A stretch of 64,000 nucleotides of DNA from Sphingomonas sp. (lineage in GTDB: Bacteria; Pseudomonadota; Alphaproteobacteria; Sphingomonadales; Sphingomonadaceae): assembly GCF_017745215.1 (NCBI RefSeq), contig NZ_JAGHZV010000007.1, positions 124,001-188,000 of the forward strand, in the 5' to 3' direction. The position numbers were made by a program, and so were the translations under genes. This document shows, one piece after another, positions 58,100 through 64,000 of this stretch (position 1 is its first letter; the number at the start of each line of letters is the position of its first letter). The notes beneath the pieces were generated by a model. That model was not told where the DNA came from. It saw nothing but the letters and a program-made list of their open reading frames with translations, and did not search any database.

Positions 58100-58186
58100 G
58101 GCGCATCCATAGCGGCTCGCGCGGCGCGCGGAAGCGTCCGCCCTAAGATGAACGGGAGATAACGATATCGTTCAGCTAGGGATTAA

Positions 58187-58295
58187 GGGAACCAGTCTAG
58201 GCCGAAAGCGGTTGTTCCCAGTGAAGACCCCTCGCGTAGCGTATCGAGGGGAGGAGGGCCGGTCCGCTCCAAGCGGCCGGCCCTTCTTCGTTCTT
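58187..58295 (+). ncRNA. Candidate small RNA with three hairpins and terminator
   Basis: In the 255-base gap between the phytase-like and MFS genes the plus strand can fold into three hairpins in a row: GGGAAC...GTTCCC (58187-58219), CCCCTCG...CGAGGGG (58228-58251) and a 12-base-pair GC stem (58256-58283) followed by TTCTTCGTTCTT (58284-58295). A purine-rich GGAGGAGGG lies between the second and third. No open frame is supported. A transcript of about 110 bases is inferred, not shown. Confidence 0.45.
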
Positions 58296-58354
58296 GCGGT
58301 TTCAGTTGCGCTGAAACGGCGGCGGCGCCAGCCCGCTCCCGGCGAGAACCGAGT

Positions 58355-59947
58355 CTAGGACGCCGCCGCCCCGCGCGTTTCCTTCAGCCCCAGCGCCGTC
58401 ACCACCAGCGCCATCGCGACGACGGCGAAGGTGTACCAGAGCCCGGCATAGGGATCGCCGGTGCGCACGATGATGTACTGGCTGATCAGCGGGAGAAAGC
58501 CGCCGAAATAGCCCGTGCCGAAATGATAGGGGATCGACATCGAGCTGTAGCGGATGCGCGAGGGGAACATCTCGCTGAGCAGCGCCGCCACCGGACCATA
58601 GGTCGCGCCCGAGAGCGCCATCAGCACCAGGATCGCGAGCAGGATCACCGCGATGCTCTGGATCGAAGGCACCTTGGGCGCCAGGTCGTAGCCCGCGTCG
58701 GTGAGCGCGGCGTCGATCCCCTGCACGGTCAGGTCGACCACCGGCGCGCCGCCCACGGTCACGCCCACGCTCGCCGACTGGGCCTTGCTATAGACGACGC
58801 CCTTCTTGGCGAGCAGGTCGAGCACCTGCGCGCAGGGGTCGGTCTGCTTGCCGGCGAAGAGGTCATAGGCGCAGTTCGGCCCCGAGACGACCACCGGCGC
58901 GCGCTTGGCGGCGGCGGCAAGGCCGGGGTTGGCGGCGCTGCCGATCACCCAGAAGGCAGGGAAGAGCAGGATCAGCGTCAGCAGATAGCCCCAGACGATC
59001 GGCGGCTTGCGCCCGATCCGGTCCGACAGGCGGCCGAACAGGATGAAGAAGACGAGGCCGAGCGTTGCCGCGCCGCCGGTGATCAGCTGCGCGGTGGTAT
59101 CCTCGACGTGCATCGTCTTGAGGAAGCTCAGCACCGAGAACATCGCGGTGTACCAGATCACCGTCAGCCCCGCGGCGATGCCGAACAGCGCGACGAACAG
59201 CCGCTTGCCGTTGCCGGGATAGGTGAAGCTCTCGACGAAGGGATTGGCCGCGGTCTCGCCGGCTTCCTTGATCGCCTTGAACACCGGGCTCTCGGAGAGC
59301 TTGAGCCGCATCCACAGCGAGACGGCGAGGAGCACGATCGAGAAGAGGAAGGGGATGCGCCAGCCCCAGGCGAGCCACTGCGGCCTGGAGACGGTGCCCA
59401 TCACGGTCAGCACCACGATCAGGCTGAGGATGAAGCCGCCGACCACGCTCGCCTGGATGAAGCTGGTGTAGAAGCCCGATCGCCCGCCCGGCGAATGTTC
59501 GGCGACATAGATCGCCGCGCCGCCATATTCGCCGCCGAGCGCGAGCCCCTGGCCGACGCGCATCAGCAGGATCAGGATCGGCGCCGCCACGCCGATCGCG
59601 GCATAGCTGGGGATCAGGCCGATCCCCGCGGTGGCGATGCCCATCAGCGTGATGGTGACGAGGAAGGTGTATTTGCGCCCGAGCTTGTCGCCGAGATAGC
59701 CGAACAGGATCGCGCCCAGCGGCCGGAAGCCGAACCCCACCGCGAACGCCGCCCAGGAGAGGAGATCGGCCAGCGCCTCGTTGCCTGCGGGGAAGTAGGT
59801 CTTGCCGAGGATGCCCGTGGTGGTGAGCGTTCCCCAGATGAAGAAATCATACCATTCGAAGATCGTGCCCAGCGACGAGGCGCTGATCACCAGCCGCATG
59901 TCCCCCGCGCTCGGCTCCGCCGTCGGCATCGCCCCCGTGGCTGCCAT
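58355..59947 (-). CDS. MFS transporter, metabolite:H+ symporter (MHS) type
   Basis: A 530-residue major-facilitator protein of the MHS group with the loop motif FGYLGDKLGRKYTF and other features of the shikimate/proline/ketoglutarate symporters. About 12 membrane helices. A large non-membrane stretch of about 85 residues (around 342-425) with two cysteines is inserted between late helices; it is unusual for the family, which normally has 430-450 residues. The substrate is unknown. The start at 59947 is followed by the typical N-terminal SLGTIFEWYDFFIWGTL. Confidence 0.87.
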   Translation of the reverse strand: MAATGAMPTAEPSAGDMRLVISASSLGTIFEWYDFFIWGTLTTTGILGKTYFPAGNEALADLLSWAAFAVGFGFRPLGAILFGYLGDKLGRKYTFLVTITLMGIATAGIGLIPSYAAIGVAAPILILLMRVGQGLALGGEYGGAAIYVAEHSPGGRSGFYTSFIQASVVGGFILSLIVVLTVMGTVSRPQWLAWGWRIPFLFSIVLLAVSLWMRLKLSESPVFKAIKEAGETAANPFVESFTYPGNGKRLFVALFGIAAGLTVIWYTAMFSVLSFLKTMHVEDTTAQLITGGAATLGLVFFILFGRLSDRIGRKPPIVWGYLLTLILLFPAFWVIGSAANPGLAAAAKRAPVVVSGPNCAYDLFAGKQTDPCAQVLDLLAKKGVVYSKAQSASVGVTVGGAPVVDLTVQGIDAALTDAGYDLAPKVPSIQSIAVILLAILVLMALSGATYGPVAALLSEMFPSRIRYSSMSIPYHFGTGYFGGFLPLISQYIIVRTGDPYAGLWYTFAVVAMALVVTALGLKETRGAAAS

Positions 59948-60052
59948 TGGCTTTCCTCCCCAATTGTTTCGCCAAGCTGTAGCGGTTCGGCGGCGCGCGG
60001 CAAGCGGGCCGGTGCCGCCATGCGCCGTGAGGCGCATTCCCAAGCGCCCCGC

Positions 60053-60439
60053 TCAGGCGAGCATGCGGACGATCAGCGCCGTATCGGTGAACTGCACGAG
60101 CGACGCGACCCGGCCGCTCGCGGCGAAGCGCCAGAGATCGTAGATCTCGGCCTCGACCGGTTCGCCGCCCGGCGTGGACACGCGCACGCGCCAGTGGATC
60201 GCGGCGCTGTCGCCCTCGACCACGGCGTGGACGCGCTCGAGCTCGTGGAATTCGAAGAGGTCGATCAGCGCATTGACCGCCTGGATCGCGTCGCCGGGCA
60301 GCGCGGGCGTCACCGTCGCTTCGCCGGCCAGCCGATAGGTGGCGCCCGGCTCCCAATGGTCCGCGACCGCCGCCCTGTCCCCGGCGGCGCGCGCGGCATA
60401 GGCAGCGTCGATCCGCTGCAGCATCGTTTCTCGTTCCAT
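60053..60439 (-). CDS. SnoaL-like / NTF2-like protein
   Basis: A 128-residue protein of the NTF2-like fold: helices at the N-terminus (RIDAAYAARAAGDRAAVADHW) and a sheet with GDSAAIHWRVRVSTP and EIYDLWRF. These small alpha-beta cone proteins include ketosteroid isomerase-like and polyketide cyclase-like enzymes, but catalytic residues are not clear here. Its neighbour across a 156-base gap is a diguanylate cyclase on the other strand. Confidence 0.8.
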   Translation of the reverse strand: MERETMLQRIDAAYAARAAGDRAAVADHWEPGATYRLAGEATVTPALPGDAIQAVNALIDLFEFHELERVHAVVEGDSAAIHWRVRVSTPGGEPVEAEIYDLWRFAASGRVASLVQFTDTALIVRMLA

Positions 60440-60594
60440 TCGCACTGCTTCCCCAAATCGAAGCGCGACCCCCCGCCTGGCTAGCACGGAAGCGGGCCTA
60501 GGGGCAGTCCCGTATGGGTGCGTTAACGCCTTGCTATCCCTGGTTTCGCTATGCCGAAGGCATCCGGCCGGACGCGGCGACGAGTGAGGAACGA

Positions 60595-61953
60595 ATGAAG
60601 CCGCTGCAGTTCGAAGGCGGGGAACAGGCGGACGCCGGATTCGGCCGCCGCCCGCGTCGCCTCCTCGCCAAGGCGCGGTTCGAGGCGCTGCTCTTCGTCC
60701 TCCTGATGCTCACCGTCGCGGCGGTGGCCTGCCGCGACCGCATCCTCGAGCAGCGAATCCACTTGACCCCGGCATCGCTCGCCGACGGGCGCTACGCGCT
60801 GCTTGCCTTCTCGGACAAGGCCAATGGCGGCAAGTCGCGCGCCGCGGCCGTGGCGCCGCTCCACTGGACCTGCGACACCAAGCCCGGCTTCGCCTATCCC
60901 TATTGCGGCTATGAGATCTTCTTCGACGGCCGCACCGGCTCGCATGGGATCGACCTCAAGAACTTCCGCGGGCTGACGATCGAGCTCGCCTATCGCGGCC
61001 CTTCGAAGACGATCCGCCTGCACCTGAAGAACTTCGACCCGCGCTACGCCACGCGCGCCGACGCGGACACGCCCAAGTACAACCGCATCGAGTTCGACGC
61101 GATGCCGGGGCGGACGCAGACCCAATCGTTCACGATCAGCGACTTCGGCGTGCCCGACTGGTGGCTGCGCAAGCGCCAGCTCTCGCCGTCGCTCAGCCAT
61201 CCCCAGTTCGACAACGTCACCTCGATCGACATCGAGACGGGGACCGAATCGACGCTGGGCCATCACGAGTTCGACGTGCGCGGGATCGTGATCCGCAAGG
61301 CGCTGCTCAGCGACGCGCAATGGTATCTCGCGCTGCTCGGCTTCTGGGTGGTGCTGATCGGCGTCTATCTCGCGTGGCGGATCGGCAATCTGAAGGGCGA
61401 AGTCGAGCGCACCGGCGCGCTCCAGCAGCTCGCCGAGCGCCAGGCCGAGGAAGCCGAGGAGACCGCACGGCGAGACCCGCTGACCAAGGTGCTCAACCGC
61501 CGCGGCGTCGCCGAGCGGCACGCCGCGCTGTCGGCGGACGGGGGCATTGCGGCGCTGATCATCGACATCGACCACTTCAAGCGGCTCAACGACCAGTTCG
61601 GCCACAGCTATGGCGACGAAGTGCTGATCGCCGTCGCGGCGCTGATCCGGCGCAACGTGCGGCCGGCCGATACGGTGGGGCGCTGGGGCGGCGAGGAGTT
61701 CGTGGTGCTGTGCCCCGGCGTCGATTCGATCGAGGCGCAGCACATCGCGGAGAAGATCCGCCGCCGGATCGAGCATTTCCACTTCGGCGACTGCGAGGCG
61801 GTGACCGCGAGCATCGGCGTGCACCGGACGCCCGCGGCGGGGCCGGACCTCGCCGAGCTGGTCGGCTTCGCCGACGTCGCGCTCTATTCGGCCAAGGCGA
61901 GCGGCCGCAACTGCTGCCGGCTCTATCGCGCGGGAATGGCCAAGGCGGCTTGA
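60595..61953 (+). CDS. Diguanylate cyclase with N-terminal membrane sensor
   Basis: A 452-residue GGDEF protein making cyclic di-GMP. An N-terminal helix (about 25-45), an extracytoplasmic domain (about 50-240, with WTCDTKPG and PYCGYEIFFDG cysteines), a second helix (about 245-262), a short coil, then GGDEF. The active site is RWGGEEF, so the motif is GGEEF, and the inhibitory RxxD site (RPAD) lies five residues before it, intact. ATG at 60595 is used; the upstream frame lacks support. Confidence 0.93.
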   Translation: MKPLQFEGGEQADAGFGRRPRRLLAKARFEALLFVLLMLTVAAVACRDRILEQRIHLTPASLADGRYALLAFSDKANGGKSRAAAVAPLHWTCDTKPGFAYPYCGYEIFFDGRTGSHGIDLKNFRGLTIELAYRGPSKTIRLHLKNFDPRYATRADADTPKYNRIEFDAMPGRTQTQSFTISDFGVPDWWLRKRQLSPSLSHPQFDNVTSIDIETGTESTLGHHEFDVRGIVIRKALLSDAQWYLALLGFWVVLIGVYLAWRIGNLKGEVERTGALQQLAERQAEEAEETARRDPLTKVLNRRGVAERHAALSADGGIAALIIDIDHFKRLNDQFGHSYGDEVLIAVAALIRRNVRPADTVGRWGGEEFVVLCPGVDSIEAQHIAEKIRRRIEHFHFGDCEAVTASIGVHRTPAAGPDLAELVGFADVALYSAKASGRNCCRLYRAGMAKAA

Positions 61954-62004
61954 GCCTGGGTCGCGGGGATCGAACATCCTCAATTCGCCCCGAGCGGGGG
62001 CCTG

Positions 62005-62442
62005 CTAACCCCAGCGTAGCCGCTTCGCGCGGGCGGGGCGATGCCTTGCCCGGTGCGGCTTCTTTTCGAAGTGCGCATCGGCGGGCGGCGCGATGATGCC
62101 GGCGAGCACCGGCGGATCGGGCACCTGCATCTCGCCGAGGAACACGGGCGCCTCCGCATGGACTGGCGGCGGATCGACGAGGATCGACTCCGCACCGACG
62201 ACCACTGCCGCCGAGGCTGCGAGCGCCGCGGCCGCCATCGCCGGGCGCACCGGCAGCGTGTAGCGCACGCAGACCCGGCCCTTGCCCGCGCATGACGCGA
62301 TGAACGCGGCGCGCTCGGCGCGAGTCATGTCGGTGAGGTCGTGGACCTGCCGCTGGCACATCCGGCAGAAGTCGCCGTCCAGCGCCTCATCGAGCCGGTC
62401 GAGAAAGGGACAGGTCCGTTCGATCCGCGGGAACAGGTCCAT
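62005..62442 (-). CDS. Cys-cluster membrane protein, paralog A
   Basis: A 145-residue member of a three-gene family in tandem. The N-terminal 62 residues carry the family pattern: RTCPFLDRLD, DGDFCRMCQRQVHDLTDM, AAFIASC and CVRY, with five conserved cysteines. A hydrophobic segment (about 67-84) follows, then a Pro-rich, finally very basic tail (RARHRPARAKRLRWG). The N-terminal part has no signal peptide, so it is likely cytoplasmic with the tail outside. No family is recognised. It ends 12 bases after paralog B ends ... in gene order B precedes A. Confidence 0.72.
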   Translation of the reverse strand: MDLFPRIERTCPFLDRLDEALDGDFCRMCQRQVHDLTDMTRAERAAFIASCAGKGRVCVRYTLPVRPAMAAAALAASAAVVVGAESILVDPPPVHAEAPVFLGEMQVPDPPVLAGIIAPPADAHFEKKPHRARHRPARAKRLRWG

Positions 62443-62454
62443 GGCGCTTCAGCC

Positions 62455-62898
62455 TCAGGGCCTGGCGGGCGTCGCGGGCGGCGGCTCGAGCGGCGGCTCG
62501 GCAGGTTTGGGCGGTTCCGGAGGCGGCGGCAGGCCGGCGGTCACCATCGGGACCAGCAGTTCCCTGGGCGGCTTCACGCGCCTGACCAGCGGCGGCTTGA
62601 CGATCGCCGGCTTGCGGACGTGGGCGCCGGGCTTGCCGCGGCCGTCCTGCGCCATCGCCGGCGTGGCGAGCGCCGCCGTCGAGGCGGCGAGCATCGCCGC
62701 GGCAACCGCGGGCTTGAGATAGGTGGTATAGCGCACGCAGGCGTCGCCGCCGCACGCGCGGAGGAAGTCGGCGCGCTCGGCGCGGGTCATGTCGGTGAGG
62801 TCGTGGACCTGGCGCTCGCACATCCGGCAGAAGTCGCCGTCCATCACCGAGTCGAGCCGGTCGAGATAGGGGCAGGTCCGTTCGATCCTGGGGAACAT
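62455..62898 (-). CDS. Cys-cluster membrane protein, paralog B
   Basis: A 147-residue paralog. The Cys positions are 9, 24, 27, 49 and 54 (CPYLDRLD, DGDFCRMCERQVHDLTDM, RACGGDACVRY), then a hydrophobic segment resembling a signal sequence with an AMA/Q cleavage-like end (TPAMAQDG), then a Pro/Glu-rich tail (PPPPEPPKPAEPPLEPPP). The cysteines are spaced like a small zinc or iron knot. A possible operator palindrome lies 21 bases upstream. Start ATG at 62898, preceded by GAGGAGG-type sequence. Confidence 0.75.
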   Translation of the reverse strand: MFPRIERTCPYLDRLDSVMDGDFCRMCERQVHDLTDMTRAERADFLRACGGDACVRYTTYLKPAVAAAMLAASTAALATPAMAQDGRGKPGAHVRKPAIVKPPLVRRVKPPRELLVPMVTAGLPPPPEPPKPAEPPLEPPPATPARP

Positions 62899-62918
62899 GC
62901 GTGGCCTCCTCTCCGCGA

Positions 62919-62940
62919 ATGATATGTGATTACGTATCAT
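62919..62940 (-). promoter_or_regulatory. AT-rich palindrome in front of Cys-cluster paralog B
   Basis: ATGATATGT (62919-62927) and ACGTATCAT (62932-62940) are reverse complements at 8 of 9 positions, around a four-base centre. It is strikingly AT-rich against its surroundings and lies 21 bases before the start of paralog B. An operator or promoter element is inferred. Confidence 0.45.
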
Positions 62941-62994
62941 TGATGGGAGTGGATGCATAGCCCTTCTCGACCGTCATCCCGGCGGGTGGGGAAG

Positions 62995-63453
62995 TCAGTC
63001 CTTGTGCGGCGCGGGTTTGCGGCGATCGCGGTCGTCGCGCCTGGTCGTCCAGACCTTCTGCACGGTGATGGGCGGGAGCGAGGTGGCGTGCGGATCCGCC
63101 CAGACGCTGGGCCCGACGCGGCCGGCGGTGACGATCGCCACCTCCTCGTCCTCCGACGCGACCGCATTGGCGGGCAGTGGCTGAGGCGTGGGGGTCTGCC
63201 CCGGCGCCTGCTGGGCGGCGGCGGGCAGCGCCGCGACGCTCGCGGCCAGCGCCGCGGCGGCAAGCGCCGGGCGGAGGTAGCGCACGCATACCTCGTCGTC
63301 GCTCGCGCAACCGGCGAGGAAGGCGCGACGCTCGGCCTCGTCCATCGCGGTCAGATCGAAGACGGTGCGCCGGCACATCCGGCAGAAGTCGCCGTCCATC
63401 ACCGAGTCGAGCCGGTCGACATAGGGGCAGGGGCGATCGATCGGCGGGAACAT
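62995..63453 (-). CDS. Cys-cluster membrane protein, paralog C
   Basis: A 152-residue paralog, first of the three in transcription order. It shows RPCPYVDRLD, DGDFCRMCRRTVFDLTAM, FLAGC and EVCVRY, then a signal-like hydrophobic segment (ALAAAALAASVAALPAAAQ) and a tail ending in a charged stretch (TTRRDDRDRRKPAPHKD). The His found in the other two (VHDL) is Phe here. It begins 51 bases after metH ends. Function unknown; a metal-binding cytoplasmic knot with an exported tail is suggested. Confidence 0.73.
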   Translation of the reverse strand: MFPPIDRPCPYVDRLDSVMDGDFCRMCRRTVFDLTAMDEAERRAFLAGCASDDEVCVRYLRPALAAAALAASVAALPAAAQQAPGQTPTPQPLPANAVASEDEEVAIVTAGRVGPSVWADPHATSLPPITVQKVWTTRRDDRDRRKPAPHKD

Positions 63454-63504
63454 GCGCGTTCTCCTTCGCCGCGCACCATATCAGCCGCGCGGCGCGGCGT
63501 CACC

Positions 63505-64000
<496 letters not shown>

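Noticed and set aside
62971..62984. A single left-arm fragment of the REP-like repeat
   Set aside because: Only 14 bases match, with no right arm; too short to count as a copy.
63454..63504. A cobalamin riboswitch near metH
   Set aside because: Only the 3' end of metH is present; its leader is outside the window, so nothing can be said.

Overview
The window is GC-rich chromosomal DNA from an alphaproteobacterium, most likely a Sphingomonas-type member of Sphingomonadales. The evidence is the gene content: the ybgC-tolQRAB order, a type bL36 protein of 41 residues, GapR (DUF2312), DUF1244, DUF2093, a PEP-CTERM protein with the PEPATWAM sorting signal, several large TonB-dependent receptors, and many exported peptidases. 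No rRNA, tRNA, insertion sequence, prophage or CRISPR array was seen.

Layout. 1-3004 (minus): Tol-Pal operon (ybgC, tolQ, tolR, tolA, start of tolB). 3105-3794 (plus): small membrane protein plus HTH regulator behind an operator-like repeat. 3946-7017: class I glutamine amidotransferase-like hydrolase and a two-gene ABC exporter. 7148-12603 (mostly minus): ruvC, ruvA and ruvB, but spread out and interrupted by a DUF4337 protein, an AT-rich orphan gene, an RcnB-like protein and a PEP-CTERM protein. 12869-18393: yebC, gapR, an exported amidohydrolase, DUF1244, pyk, a HAD hydrolase and rpmJ. 18548-23875 (plus): lipoprotein, M14 carboxypeptidase, two tandem GNAT paralogs, gpmA, purE-purK. 24082-34288: exported hydrolases (M16, M28, penicillin-acylase type) with a TonB-dependent receptor and a tandem TolR/ExbD-like periplasmic protein. 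34539-37118: clpB. 37158-45510 (minus): a second, very large TonB-dependent receptor followed by an overlapping three-gene operon of TPR-sulfotransferase, AspH-like oxygenase and a TPR 2OG-Fe(II) oxygenase. 45700-50033: small secreted protein, M23 peptidase, DUF2093, xseA and divergent purD. 50127-55375: a von Willebrand A protein carrying a piece of a TonB-receptor plug, a membrane-anchored helix-hairpin-helix protein with a Glu-Pro repeat tract, a CNNM/CorC-type protein and an OmpA-like lipoprotein. 55553-61953: tadA, rpmB, a phytase-like esterase, an MHS-type transporter, a SnoaL-like protein and a diguanylate cyclase. 62005-63453: three tandem paralogs of an unrecognised Cys-cluster membrane protein family. 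63505-64000: 3' end of metH.

Themes. Envelope function dominates: Tol-Pal, two TonB receptors, OmpA-like and vWA proteins, M23 peptidase, and exported peptidases and acylases that could feed receptors with peptides or acyl compounds. Housekeeping purine genes (purE, purK, purD), glycolysis (pyk, gpmA) and recombination genes (ruvABC, xseA) lie between. A highly repetitive inverted-repeat family of about 83 bp sits almost always between convergent genes and probably acts as a bidirectional terminator or REP-like element.

Most interesting candidates: the triplicated Cys-cluster proteins with an internal signal-like segment; the sulfotransferase/AspH/2OG oxygenase operon next to a TonB receptor; the plug-vWA chimera; the duplicated TolR-like domain with two matched cysteine pairs; and a three-hairpin candidate small RNA near 58.2 kb.
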